Shown: positions 1 through 12,655 of the stretch, piece after piece
Position numbering within the stretch: position 1 is the first letter of the stretch
How the letters are laid out: the number at the start of each line of letters is the position of its first letter
NCBI GenBank assembly: GCA_014526335.1
Contig: JACTAT010000140.1
Span: forward strand, 1-64,000
Reading direction: 5' to 3'
Length of the DNA: 64,000 bases
Origin: Chrysaora quinquecirrha
Taxonomy: Eukaryota > Cnidaria > Scyphozoa > Semaeostomeae > Pelagiidae
Position numbers and translations under genes: made by a program
Notes under the pieces: model-generated
The model's database searches: none
What the model was told of the DNA's origin: nothing
The model's input: only the letters and a program-made list of their open reading frames with translations

Positions 1-182
1 ACTAACGAACGAACTAACTAACTAACTATTTAACTAACCAACTAACTAACTTAATAGCTAACTGGCTGACAAACTAAATAATTAACTAATTATCTATACT
101 AACTATGTAACTAATTAAATAACTAACTAAATAACTAAAAAAACTAACTAACTAACTAAGCAACTAACTAAATAACCAGCTT

Positions 183-228
<46 letters not shown>

Positions 229-553
229 CGACTAACTAATTAACTAACTAATTAACTAACTAACTAATTAACAAATTTATTAACTAACTATTTAACAAAC
301 TAACTAAATAACTAACTAACTGAATAACTAACTAAATAACTAACTAACTTACTAACTGAATAATTAACTAACAAACTGAGTGACTAGCTAATTATATAAA
401 TAACTAAATAACTAACTAAATAATTAATTTACTAACTAACTAATTAACTAACTAACTAACTATCTAACTAACTAACTAACTAACAAACTTAACAACTACT
501 AACTAACTTGTAACTAACTAACAAACTGACTAACTAACTAAACAACCAAGTAA
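1..553. repeat. (ACTA)n tetranucleotide array
   Basis: An almost unbroken run of ACTA/TAAC units with scattered substitutions and short insertions, so it is an old, impure array. It begins at the window edge and may continue upstream. It ends about 100 bases before the COMMD9 start codon, so it lies in or next to that gene's 5' flank. Confidence 0.95.
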
Positions 554-660
554 CTTTTCTAAAACAAACTGCGGTTTCACTAAATTTTCAGACTTGCATT
601 GGTTGTTGTGTTGTTGAGATATTGATGTTTGAACTCTTTCTTCTTTTCCTGCTCTTGAAA

Positions 661-3600
661 ATGGCGCCGGAGGGAGAGGTAACTGGTTCTCGAAGAAACC
701 TTGAAAATTGTGACTTTGAATCGATTCATTTTCTGTTAAAGGTTATAATTTATCTATTTATTATTTGTTCTATTAAATCTGATTAAATATTACCGGCAAG
801 CCGTACGCTAGGCGGTATAATAATAACTTTTAAGTTTGACCAAACTGGAGCAGGGTCTACACAGATAGGCCTACATAGCATACACAGGCGATAGGCCTAG
901 GCAGGCCCTGATGGCGGATGAGGCCTGGAGGGGAGGAGGCTAGCCAAAAGGCTTACACAGGTGTGTAGAAAGGATGGCCGATTGGTTAGGCAGGTGAGAA
1001 AGTGCAACTTGCAATCTATTTTGAATGTGTATAATGTGGGGCACCCAAAATATCGCCAATGTGAAACTTTATTACACTACACGCTTTTTTGTAAAGAACC
1101 ACTTTAAAGGAACCTACATGTAAAAGGCCCAAAAATGTAAAGAACATATACTGCTAAAGAGAAAATCATTAGGGAACTTTTCAATGTTGAATGCTTTTAT
1201 CACTACAAATAATCAAGAATCAGAAAGCCGGACAATTCATTTGCAGTCGAAATTCACATAAAGTTGTATATGTTGCGCATTATCAAATATTTCCTTGAGT
1301 AGTCTTGAGCTTTGCTTACATGCAAGTGTCCCTCTGTTGTTATTATGACCACTGAATTTGCAGTTAAAATTCAGGAACTATAAAGGAACTTTTGGAACTA
1401 CAATTGTCTCAAAAGAGGCCCAAAAATAAGGAACTCTAAGAACTAGTCCTTGAGTTAGGTTCCTTATAAAAAAAAGTGTGTATACTGCCGAGATTTGGCA
1501 AGCTCTCTTGGTGTATTGTCAGGTAAGTGTGTGTCAGGCTATATTTATTGTTCTAGGCAAAAAAGGAAGAAGGTATCAGAAGGTGTGTGGTTATACTGAG
1601 GGGAACAATTGGGGTTATCCGAGAACTCTGCAAGCTTATGTTGCACTGCTAGCCCAGGCTATACAGTGATCCCACTGTGCTAAGCACAGAATATCTCTAT
1701 CCATATAACCTGTCTCTCCATCAGTCCAAATATGATATCAAGAAAGCTGAAAATTGACTATTCATCTGTTGCACACCTTCCCTAATAATCTTAGTACCAA
1801 AATTGTAGAACTTTAAATATTAAAATTTGCAGTTGATATAGGTGTTGCAATCCTATAGTTGCATTGCTAACTCCAGATAAATTCTGAGCAACAAAGTTTG
1901 CAGTCTGGGCTGTCAGAGTCAAAACCCAACCTTGCTAAGCTCTTGATATAGCAGCTTGATGCATAAGACCACAATCAGCAAAAAGATAGAGGTTGAATAA
2001 AATCATGAGCAGTCTTATTGCTCCAACGTTATTTTTCTTGTGGACAGATAATGCTTTTTCCTTGCTGCCTTGTTTTCTTCTGGACTTGTTTTGTTACTGC
2101 TATTCTTGCAAGATTAAAGTCAGGTTTCAGGTAGCTGAAATTTACACTCTTTTTCATTTTCGAAAGGCACCTTCAAAAGAGATTGTGAAGAAAATCCTGC
2201 AGGACTTCTACAGCAATTTGAATGCTAAAGGTATATTTTTTTCCCTTATTCAAGCTGTCCATAAATATTGTACTGTTTGTTTTGAAAACTCATAATTTAG
2301 TTTAGCTTACTAAACTGCAGCAGCTTTCCTGGTTGAGAAATACTATCTCAAACTTTTTTTGAACTATATCTCTAAATTTAACAGTATTTCATAGTAGATC
2401 TTTTTTAACTTAGCAACTCCACAGAAATACCTTATTACTCAAAATTAAAGCAATACAGCAGATAGAGGGAACAGAAGCAAAAGTAGCAAAAACTATGTTT
2501 TGTGAACATTTATTAATGCGGATGAATTTTTCATACCAAAGTTAATGTAGACAATTCTCTATGTTGCATCAGAAAATAATACAGAACACATCCATTAATT
2601 GCATTGATTTGAAGATTTGAAGTTGTCATCTCAAGAAATCCTATGCTTATATGATGTTGATAGTTTTCACATCTCCTTATGCTTTTTTGCCATTTCCTAA
2701 TTAAAGCCTAGTCTTTGGGGTTTCTCTAGTTGAAGTTTGAAAATAAACCTTTTTATCATTGTGTGTGTGTCTGTGTGCCTTTTATTTTAAATCAAAATTA
2801 CTTTTAGCTACAAATGCAACTAGTCTAATTTGATTATTTACAGGAAAAATACGAATTAACAGAAAATTTATAAAAAATTATTGATGCTATGCACCAAAAT
2901 GAACACAGAATAGAATGTTGATGAAGCCAAATAAGTGCTTAATAATGTATCACTTTGATTTTGTGTAATAAGGTCACATAAAAGGATACATACATTGAAA
3001 TGAAAACTTATTTTACTTAGCAAATGTTTGAGATAGTAAGCATTGGAGTTAGCACAAAGCAACTGTATTGCGTATCCTGGATTGGGGTAGAGCTTATTTT
3101 CAAAAATGACTTCGATAGCTTATATGAAATTTATGTTTCCATTTCTAGTACCACAAATTATCATTGATAAAGCTTCAGAAGATCTTGATATCCCAAGTGA
3201 AGATGCTACCAAGGTTTTCTTTTATTGTATTTTTATATCTGAAAAGGAACAAGGCAAAATGGCACAGAGAGAACAACAAAAATAATCAATTTTAAAGCTA
3301 ATATTTCAGAGCTGAATAAAATCTCATTAGCCTTTCTGTTATTGGCCAGACATTTTTGTTTGTCAGATCTAACATCTGAGCTATGTCCAGATTTGAAAGT
3401 TTGCATTTTATGCATAAGTTGTGAAGGCCTGAAAACATTTTGTGTGCACATGGGGTGCTGAAAAACAGTAGAATGGTCAGGTCACCTATGGTTCTTTTAT
3501 TATTTCTTGTTCTGCATAGGCAAGATGGACAACAATGCGAGGAACTGTACATGCATAAGAAGACAGGTTTTAAGCTCTTAGGAGTAATCTTGCTCAAAAT

Positions 3601-6600
3601 CAGTTAGTAGGAGAGGCTTATACAAGAGGGTTTTTCAAAAAGCAATCTTCCTAAATGGGAGCTTGTTGTCTGCACTGAATAGTTTTGTTTAAATGATAGT
3701 AATATAATACAATGTTGATACCTCCGTTATGTCATTTTAGCAAGTTAAGTGGTACAAAAAGTAGTTATATATAAATATATTCATGGGTTCCCTTTATGAA
3801 CTGAATTGCCTAGATTTTAAATGGGGCTTATTCAAGAGAGGGGGTGGGGCTTATCAAACGCTTCAACCTCTAGAGCAAGGAGCTTTATATTGACAGTACA
3901 GTAAGAGACCTACTGCATAAAAGACCTCATGTTGGAAATATATACATCAGGTATTTGCCGTAAATTTTGTTAGGAGGTTGATTTTTAAGGGTTTTCTTGT
4001 AGTTTAATTTCTTTGACTTACAATGTGACTTTATTGCAGATGATATCAGCAATTAAGTTGCTGCTCAAAGAAGCATTATTTGAAGGCTATGCAGAACCAA
4101 GAGAAATACATGCACTTTTTCCAGGTATGTCATTAGCTCATTAGTTACATTATAGTCAAATCAACAGAAAATCAAGAGTGTCTCAGTTGTTAATCACAGA
4201 AACTGTTGGCAGTAATGATCTGTAACCTTTAAGTTAATGTAATTAGCGTTGGTATGGTACGTTCATTATTGCTGCACTTAAACCGCTGTTCAAAACCTTT
4301 TGTTGCAATATATGCATCAACTTTTTGTGCCAATCCAACAATTGCATACAAACACAGTATTTCAGAACCTTTCTTTTTGTTTGAAACTCGTTCAATGATT
4401 CGTTTGACTGGCTCATACATTCTTAATTTCCACTCTGTCTTCTTGCCCTTTTATTGTTAAGCAGCTAACAGCTTAGAGTCCTTCGCATGAGACATTTTGC
4501 TCAGATGCAGACAAAAGTCCCAAAAGAATGGAACTGGAAACTTATGTATTTAACTTTTTTACTTTAAATCAGTTACTTTTTTACTTTAAATCAGTTGCTT
4601 AAGCGAGACTAGCTGTTTCTAAGCTGATGTCAGATGTTGCTAAATCCACTAATATTTCAATGACAGAAAAAATAGAAATTGAGGACAATTGCGAAGTCTA
4701 CTAGCTTCAAGAACATAACGTTTCAAAACTCCTCAGAACTCTGCCAGTTTAGAATTATCCAAAAGAACATGTCGGAAATCTCTCAGAAACTACAAAGAAC
4801 AAAATTACCAAAAGAATCATTTTTTCAAAATTGGGAGAAACAGCGGAAATATCTTTGGGCATACTTGGAAGCTTTTTTCGTCTGACACTCTTTAGAAAAC
4901 AGAAACAGACCACGTCAGAAACAGACCGAAAGAAATGATTAAAGCGGAGTTTATACCAAGATGCGGATTGAAATGCACCAATCAGAATGCAAAGTCGAAT
5001 TGGTTTTGTGTTTTAAACACCAATCGACTTGCGGGATACAGCGGGGATGGTTTTTGATAGAAAATAACCGTTTTTGGTAGAATGACACTAAAAGAATAAG
5101 AATACAACTTTTGCTTCTACCAAATATACCATTTCAGAAGATGCCTTTAGTTTGTCTGCTTCGAAAAAACTCGGTTCACATGAAATTTTCAAGCCACTGA
5201 AATTTAAGAGTGCTTTGAAATCTCATTCAAAATAAAAGTACTTCAAGTTTAAATTGGCCCTTTTCACTTCGTAAAGATATGCTAATGACTTAGGCCAGAC
5301 ACTGCTGAACTCCTGGCACCATAATTTCTCAATGTGACTGGGCTATGAGAGTTAATTTCTATTAATTTGTAATTTCATAGAAAGCATGACTAGCCAACTT
5401 TGTTGATCACAATATGTATGCAGCTAGAGATGAATTGAGATGCATCTCTAAGAAAGATATGTCTTGATGCAATTTTCTTTTTTGTTTTCATTACGTTGTG
5501 CTGAATTCAGTTTAGCTCTTCTATATTTCAGATGATTTTCATAAGAGTTTGAGAGAACTGCTGTCAAAACTGATTGCCGAGAAAATGTGAGTAAATTTTG
5601 TATCACAGTTTATGGCATTTTTTTCGTCCCTTACAACTAAAAAATTATGAAAGTTTATATACTTATAAGAGATATAACAATTGAAAATAATCGCGATGAA
5701 CAACGAAAATATCGTTAGGCACAATAATAACTTTTTCCGTCTGTTAGTCCTCAGAGTACAAACGCCAGAAACAGACCGAAAAAATTGAATAGGGCGTCTA
5801 CTAAGGATTGGCAGACGAAAAAAAGCTTTTTAGGGTGCTATATGATGCTGCTTTTGTTCATCGCAGTTTTAAAATTTCGTGAAACTTAGACCCCGTTTAC
5901 ATGAGATCGGATCCAAATTAAGGCTTGGTTGCAAAAATCTAGGTTCTTATACACGGATTGCTGTAGTTTTCAAGTTTTTTCAGGTTGAACAATTCTTAGT
6001 AAAAGTGATACTTTTTTGTGAATGTTTTCTAGGCCTTCGTGGAAATCGGATACTATATCAAAACAAGGTATTTATGCAAGCTATGCAGTTGTAACACACC
6101 TTCTTAACTTAGAACCGATTTTCGAAAATTCTTTTATGAGAAACTCTTGAGTTCAGATTCAACACTTTTTTGTTTTAGTGTTGAAGCAAACTTTTGTAGC
6201 TCCAGTCTTCACAAAGTTGATTTTATGGCGACGGAAATTTGAGGGATTTGACCGTGGAAAATGGCACGGGCTGAAGTTTTACAGTCTCGTGCATTTATCG
6301 CGGACAAATCCGTTCTGAATTTTTATACATTTCATCTCTTAAATGAACACCCGCGAGGGCCTGAAACACATAAATCCTTGCGTTAACGATAAGCCAAGGT
6401 TCAAGATCCGAATCTGAAGTCACAAATGTTCATATTAAGAAGTTTTTGAAAATGTTGGTCATTGGGTGAAAGGTAAAGGTGAAATGGTGTGCCTGGGCCT
6501 GAACCCTGACCACACTAAGCTCCTGACACCACGGGTCAGCTGGGTTACACCACAACGCCACAGCACCTTCAATCGTTTAGTTGAAAAGGTTTTTTTTACT

Positions 6601-9600
6601 TGTTCTGCATTATTATTACACCCCTAGTAGCAACAAGATAAATTAAGAGAACCAAGATAGTCTAACTAAATCTTGCCACTTTACCCCATTTTGATTCATG
6701 CTTCTTGGGGGGTATTGCGGGTAAATTGTAACAAAACAACTGTATATATAATTTCGTCGTCCAGACATTGATGATTCTTTTGATGCACATATTTCACCAG
6801 TTGGTTCAAAAGAAACTTAAATTACTGCTTTTAATATCAAGGTATTTTGATATCTTATCAAAAATACAAGCTTATCCTAAGCAAATTGACGAAGTAAAGT
6901 GCTTCAGTTTCTATTCCGGGACAAAACCGCAACATAAACCTATAGGAGTCTTGTTACAAAAAATAGAAATTTCCTGCTTAATAACATCACTTTGCCTAGG
7001 AATGAACTATGCACAAGTTAGACTTCTTAGTTCCCTTATTTTGCCTTGGTAGCAGTGAATTCCAAAAGTTGAATCTGCATCCGCGTCAATATTTTAGTTG
7101 AGTTGATTATAATACAATGAAAACCATGGGCAATGAATATCGACATGGTGTGTTATGCGAGAAATGCATGTATCTAAACATGAAACGAGATATAACTGGT
7201 ATAACTTTCTCCACAGGTGGAATACCCAGATTGGAGGAATTTGAACCACATATTGCATGATTGGAGAGCTAATGACATCCCTCTTGGCAGCCTCACGGAA
7301 ATTCCTGAGCATTTCCCCTAGAAATACAGTCCATAGCTCTCCTCCCGTTTGACCCATGCTTCGGCAATATGGACCCATCAATAAATTCCACACATTATCA
7401 TGTTTTATAGTTTCTACAGTTGTAGAATGTGTTAACATACTTATTATCATTGTCATTACAATTAAGCCTCTTTCTTCTGCAGTTTCTCTTCCTCGCCTGG
7501 TTGATTTTGATTGGAGAATTGATGTAAAGACTGGGTCTAGTGGTAGAATGACTGTTCCATCGTGTCTGCTACAACTAAAGGTTAGTGTTCTTTGTAAATC
7601 CTCGTGTAACACAATGGCTTTAGTCTGTTACTTGCAGCATGTAGATGCTAAAAACAGCTGTAGGTCGTTAGTTCCTTACTTATGAGCTTTGTCTTCAAAA
7701 TTTCTTAAACACCAACTACCGAAATTGTTGCTTTTGCGTTTGAGATGCCCAGTCTGCTCTATCTGGCTTTGAATTTAACATTAACGCCTTCTTGACAATA
7801 AATGCTAAATTACCATGGCTGAAAGAAAATCGACGTAGCTAGTTAAAGCCGGCAGGGGGCCAGTTGCTTTCACGTACCATAATTAAAGTACTGTCAAACG
7901 GACAATAAGCTGACTCTGTTTTGTAGAACACAAAAGTATCGCCGTGACTAACTGATTTTTCAAAGTCAAAGCGACTCAATAGTCTATTTTCATAATGCAC
8001 TGCCTTAGCTTTGTCAATTCTTTTAACCCTTCATCGTTCTTTTTTCACAGCTTTTCTTGTTTTCTTGTTTTCTTTTTGGAGGGAAGCGTTGATTGCCTCT
8101 CAAAAGTGCTTTTGCATTCAATTGCTTGCCAGTAAAACGTTGTTTGCAGTTGATTGCCATTAAAATATCTTACCGATCCAGGATTTCTGTAGGAAAACAA
8201 GGTGCTACGACCATTAAATGACAGCTTCAACTTTCAGCTCTAAGTGAACAAGCGTCAACCTTGACTTCATTCGTCTATTGCCATACTAAAACTTACTGAC
8301 GAGATTGGTATCATTAAACCAGGAACTTGTGCTCGTTTCTTACATCCTTTATCAGTTCAGACTTCCCTTCCTTCCCTTGTTGAGCCTTCATTATAACAAA
8401 TAGGACTGCCTAATGACGTTGCTTGTGATTGAAGGTTATCTCCATCGCTTAAGTCAGGTTGGCTAAATTCATCATTGACGTTTAATGTTTTTTGGTGTTG
8501 ATTGTTTTTGTGTCTGTTGAAGCTTCAATACCTCGTTTTCCAGCGCTTGGTTTAATAGCTTGTGTAATTTCCTTTATACTGACTTACACTCTTTGCCCGG
8601 AGTTGAATTGTCACTGTCAGATGACCCTCTGAAACAAACTGCAAGTGAATCTATGTTGTTACGAAATGGTTCCCTTTTAATTCAATGCCAAACAGCTGAA
8701 ATCCTGTAGACAACAGTGACAACTTTGCTCTCTGATGAGTTCATCAATGTAAGCTTTTCCTATGTTATTTTCTATGCGGAATGAGAATCTGAAATCTACT
8801 GTACTCTATTGCACCGATTAGTTCTTTAAAATTGTGATTTTCGCTCTTGTTTTTCAATAATTAATCTAGCTGCTCAATTTTTTGTGTTGTACAAGCATCC
8901 ATCCTTGATTGCTGAGCACACTAAGTTTCAATTTCATTGAGAATGCCCCGTTGGTGCAGAAATGTTTGAGAAATTACCAGTTTTTTGTCGTTGGCGGCCA
9001 TTTTGGAAATCTCCTTTACATAATCGAAATTCTTTCTTCATATTTTGCGTACTATTTATGTGGTTATACTGCTGATATACTCAGATTAGATATAATCAAA
9101 GAGACGAAAAAAGTTTTTGAGATTAGGACCTTTGTATCTTAAAAACTCTTACGTTGGTAGTTAGTCTTCTTGTCTGAAAGTCTGTAATAAGCTTGAACAT
9201 TGTACCTGACTTGCAGTGTTGCTTCTTGTGATTTCTTGCTGCATTTGACTCACCGAGTGTATTAGCACCAAAGTTGCTAATATTCTGTTGTGTTTTGCTT
9301 CTGTTGAAGTATTCACATAATTTTCATGTCAATACAGTGTTGAGACAGACCTCTCATCTTTCTAGTAGCTCACAGCAACTGTATAGCACAACTGTATCGT
9401 AAAAGGACCATCCCTATGCCTTCCTCCCAGTGTTACCACGCCCTTCGTTAGCCTTCTAGCTTTAATTGCAGATGATTGGTGACCCTTCTTATTCATTCAG
9501 TCATTACAAATTTAATCTGTTCGGAATCAAACACAGAATCATTGTTTGTGAATCAGAATCGCTCATCAAGCGGTTCTCCATCAGTTCAGTCAGGTTGGCT

Positions 9601-12600
9601 AAATCGCTACTAAATCACCCTCTTCTCGTTCGACTTTAATGATTGGTGTGTGCTACATAATATCTGAGAAAAGACAAAAATGTGGGAATGGACTAGCTAT
9701 CACAATGCAACAAAGATAAACAGGACAAAGGCTTATCACACCATTCGTTGTTATTGCTATTGAACTGAATTGATATGAGCTTTCTAACTACGGTTCATAG
9801 ATACACAGCAACTTTTTATAGTTTGAATTTCAGCTTCATTTCCATTTAATATACCGTTTCAATGATATCAGTGGGGTGGCTGATGCATTCAGTGGGCCTA
9901 AATCTGCAAGAACTAGAGTGACTTAAAGACAGTTCCAGTTTTTCCAAGAGCTCTGTTCTCCTTTCTACCACTATTTTTTGACTAAGACTCTTGAAATAAG
10001 TCAACGTAAAATAATCGGATTCACTATTGTATATTTCTAATTCGCATTTTGCTATCAGTAAAAAAGAAAGCTATTTACACAAAGTTTGCAGGCCGTTGAA
10101 ACTCGACGCCTCGTAGTGATTCCACTCTGTAATTAACGAACAGACTGTTTTGTGACCAGGTAGAAAACACGTGGATTCTTTAACTCATGGCGAGTAAACT
10201 TTTGAAGTTATTTCAGCTGGACTGCTGAAGTTTTGACAAGGTTTAGCCAAGATAACCCAGTTTGATCTAAGCGAGTCAATTTTGAAGATAATGGATCGAA
10301 ACATAAAAAATGAAGTCTTTATTCTTTTATTAGTTTTTGAGTTGTACAAAACTTCAAAATTGCGATGAACAGGCAAAGAGAGCAACCACCCTGTGGGTCT
10401 AAACAACAACCTAGTCTCAAACATGATTAGGCCATAGGACAACATCTACTCGATAACCCAATTTGTGCGGAAAATTACAGCGAGGATTGTTTCAGAATCA
10501 TTGGCAAAGCAAGATCTTTGTTTCACTTAGGGGCTTTGGAATCTGTCTACATCAAAACCAAAAGGCCGGTTCTGTGTCAACAGAAAGAGTTCGTTCTCTC
10601 GCTTGGACTCTTCAAATAATTCTATTGGTCTTCCCGCTGTATCCGACCAGCTGATTTGTGTTTAAAACACAATGCCAATTCAGCTTTTCATTCTTTTTGA
10701 TTGGTGCATTTCGAGCCGCATCTGGGTATAATTCCGCCTTAGTCGATTGTTTCGATCTGTTTCTGACGTTCATACTCTGTGGAGTGTCAGACGAAAAAAG
10801 CTTTTAAGTATGCCTGAAAATGATTCCGCTGTTCATCACAATATTCTTTTATTCCTCTACTTTCTTTAGGCCAGGCTATACAGCTGCTCAGATAACATTG
10901 TCACACGTCTTTTGCTGCATTTTTGTTGATCATTTTGAACATACAACGAACCCGTGGCTAAACTTCTCGACTTTGTTGATGAAACAAATGCTACTAATGT
11001 TGTTGCTGTGATTCTAGCTTTCTTTTGATAAATGGAACGCAGCAAAAAACTCTAAGCTTGATTTTTATATTCTGGTCTGCCATAAATTTTCATCTTCATG
11101 CTCTGTGAATTTAGCGTGAGCGACTTCCTCGTTCAATCTTTATTGGTTACAGTAGTTGCTGATATTCTGTGTCTCTAAGCATTTCAAATTCAGTTCTTTT
11201 GATATGAAACTGCCATCATGATCTGAATTGACGAATCTTCTGAAATTTGTAATTTTGTTTGTTTTTTTTCGAATCTTCCGAATCTTTGTTATTTTTGTGG
11301 CGTAGGGTGGACAAAATCAGAGATTAAATCAGGTTCTGACAAGCAATCACAAGGGTTGCATTGAATTGTCTCTCTTCAATGTGGCTAAACTAGAATATAT
11401 TTGTGCGACATGACAAATGCAACAAATGTCCAACAAGTTGTTTGAAGATGTTGAAATTCAAGTGTAACAAATTTCGAGCCACACATTTCAATGCGACACA
11501 ATGCTAAACCAGAATACACCAGAGCAACATAGTATATTTCTAGATGTTGCGCGGCAATGTTGTCTGGTTTAGCAAGGACTGTTGGATTTAGCTACAAGCT
11601 TTGCTTACCTAGATACTAGATACTGATAGAGAGTTATGGATTTTGTAAATTGGCATTTAACTTTGGACATCATTCCCATGAGTTGCTACGTCAGTTATTA
11701 CTGCTCAACTCAATACCGTTCTGAGGAGATAAGAGGTAACAGTGGCAAAGTCGCCACGGCCTCATTTCGGTGTTTCGGATGACGTTTTAAAGCTCAAGTT
11801 TGCAAAAGCTCATGTTTCATTTTCATCTGATAGATAGACTACTTGGGCCTCATGGGTAACTCGCTCCTTTGTATTAGATAGACTAGACCTAGATATCTGC
11901 TCTCCTTGAAGATTTCACGATGAAATTGGCACTTCAACACTGCATACATAGTCATTTTATCATTGAATTGGATGATTCACCTAGTATGACGTCATGTTTT
12001 TGTGATGGAGGTTTTCGCATGGCCTACAATCATGGACAAAATTGTTGAGAAAAAATACAAAATTCCACAAAATATAATTCATGCATGCACGAATCAACAT
12101 ATCTCTCCCCCTCCCCCCTGATTCAATGTTGGTTTGTTAGATTAACGCTTCCCGGTGGAGAAAATAAGAGAACAACATTGATTTGGGGGGAGGGGGAGAT
12201 TAAGTGACCAAAATTTAGGCAGCTATCCAGTTTTTTTAAAAGTCTCAACTTATTTTGTCCATGATTGTAGCCTGACAGAAACTTTGGCCTCTATTTTCGA
12301 TACTTTGCTCAAATGTTCAGTCTATACATTTAGCGTTTTTTAACTAACAAATTGAGAGTTAAAGCTTACTTTGCCCAAGAAATCATGAACAGGGTCGTTG
12401 TAGTATATTCTCCGCACAGAATAGCACTAATTTAATAACCTTTCTCGACGACGGCAAGGTATTTTCGGATCAGTATAAGGCTTCGTGAATAATTTTTTGT
12501 ACTCTGTTTAGGTGGACGGTGGCATGCCATCTGGATACGTTACAAGAGAGGATACTAAAAGTATGAACGTCGAATTAACCAAAGAAACATTAGATACAAT

Positions 12601-12655
12601 GCTAGACGGCCTAGGCAAGATTAGAGATCAGCTTAACTCAGTTGTATCAAGATAA
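661..12655 (+). CDS. COMMD9: COMM domain-containing protein 9 (COMMD9), 8 exons
   Basis: COMMD9 is a subunit of the COMMD/CCDC22/CCDC93 (Commander) complex, which works with retriever in endosomal recycling of membrane proteins. Coding exons: 661-678, 2131-2230, 3149-3213, 4040-4124, 5532-5586, 6033-6067, 7483-7580, 12512-12655. Splice phases agree at every junction and all introns are GT-AG; exon 3 has a weak donor (GTTTTC). The product is 199 codons; human COMMD9 is 198 residues. Recognisable stretches from my memory of the human protein are IHALFP + DDFHKSL (exons 4-5), SLPRLVDFDWRIDVKT and CLLQLK (exon 7, start of the COMM domain), and KETLDTMLDGLGKIRDQL (exon 8, nearly identical to human). 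The N-terminal helical domain is exons 1-5. The start is the ATG in context aaaATGg; exon 1 encodes only six residues. Introns carry many repeats, the last being 4.9 kb. No internal stop or frameshift was seen. Confidence 0.95.
1080..1480 (-). repeat. Tc1/mariner-type MITE, family A, copy 1
   Basis: Inverted termini CACGCTTTTTT...AAAAAAGTGTG flanked by TA on both sides (1078-1079 and 1481-1482). It is the reverse complement of copies at 23863-24267 and 54913-55315, with the same internal GGAACC/GGTTCC motifs. No coding capacity. It lies in COMMD9 intron 1 and is the most diverged of the three copies. The TA duplication suggests mobilisation by a Tc1/mariner transposase (inference). Confidence 0.85.
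2231..4817. other. COMMD9 introns 2-4 (outside exons 3 and 4): nothing recognised
   Basis: Apart from exon 3 (3149-3213) and exon 4 (4040-4124) this AT-rich sequence has only short open frames without protein-like composition. It contains a short TG run near 2760 and no repeat family that I could match elsewhere in the window. Confidence 0.5.
4818..5089 (-). repeat. CCAAT/TATA-bearing dispersed repeat, copy 1
   Basis: Reverse-oriented relative of the repeats at 10332-10841, 21950-22277 and about 27840-28125. Shared blocks include the TCGTCTGACACTC segment, the CAGAAACAGACCGAAA segment and two CACCAATC boxes. It is flanked by direct repeats AAAAGAAT at 4810-4817 and 5090-5097, consistent with a target-site duplication. 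It lies in COMMD9 intron 4. Confidence 0.7.
5720..5885. repeat. Degenerate fragment of the CCAAT/TATA repeat family
   Basis: Contains the family's segments TTTTTCCGTCTG, CAGAAACAGACCGAAAAA, CAGACGAAAAAAAGCTTTT and TTGTTCATCGCAGTTTT, but rearranged and with the promoter part missing. It sits in COMMD9 intron 5, upstream of the 35-base microexon. Confidence 0.5.
6118..6345 (+). repeat. Diverged copy of the fold-back repeat at the window's right end
   Basis: Segments TTTTAGTGTTGAAGCAAA, AGTTGATTTTATGGCGA, GGATTTGACCGTGGAAAA and GAAGTTTTACA match the order of segments at 63735-63935. The palindromic right arm is much decayed here. It lies in COMMD9 intron 6. Confidence 0.6.
6482..6570 (-). repeat. 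tRNA-derived SINE head, copy 1
   Basis: Read on the minus strand it has an A-box-like GGCGTTGTGGTGTAACCC and a B-box-like GGTTCAGGCCC at tRNA-like spacing. It matches the plus-strand copy at 62023 over about 75 bases. Both copies are followed by a similar CATTTCACCT tail, but this copy lacks most of the body seen in the 62-kb copy. It lies in COMMD9 intron 6. Confidence 0.6.
7210..7375 (-). repeat. Diverged relative of the 200-bp repeat at 37 kb
   Basis: The reverse complement carries GCCGAAGCATGGGTCAAACG, GGGAGGAGAGC and CTCTCCAATCATGCA in the same order as the two units at 36988-37360. This explains a 172-codon minus-strand open frame here, which I do not regard as a gene. Confidence 0.55.
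7581..10331. other. COMMD9 intron 7, first part: no gene seen
   Basis: AT-rich, with no open frame of protein-like composition. A short motif, CAGTCAGGTTGGCTAAAT or close to it, appears near 8455 and again near 9587, suggesting old duplicated repeat fragments. Nothing else is supported. Confidence 0.5.
10332..10841 (+). repeat. CCAAT/TATA-bearing dispersed repeat, copy 2
   Basis: Begins AGTTTTTGAGTTGTACAAAA and ends TGTTCATCACAA. It is flanked by a 12-base direct repeat, TATTCTTTTATT, overlapping 10320-10331 and 10842-10853, which looks like a target-site duplication. Two GATTNGTG CCAAT-type boxes and a TATAATT follow each other near 10650-10735, as in the 21950 copy. It carries extra internal sequence compared with that copy. 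Located in COMMD9 intron 7. Confidence 0.8.
12024..12270. repeat. Fold-back element with nested CT/GA-rich inverted repeat
   Basis: Outer inverted repeats read CTACAATCATGGACAAAAT at the left and its complement at the right. Inside is a second pair built on CTCCCCCTCCCCCCTGATTC and its GGGGGGAGGGGGAGA complement. A GCC may be duplicated at the ends if TACAATC is the terminus. It lies 240 bases upstream of the last COMMD9 exon. Related CT-rich and GA-rich pairs occur near 59210-59280. Confidence 0.75.

Noticed and set aside
5532..7580. Direct splice from COMMD9 exon 5 to exon 7
   Set aside because: The phases do not match (2 into 1) and 11 conserved residues would be missing; the 35-base microexon at 6033-6067 resolves both.
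7094..7612. 172-codon minus-strand open frame overlapping COMMD9 exon 7
   Set aside because: Its right part is antisense to a real exon and its left part is a diverged copy of the 37-kb repeat.
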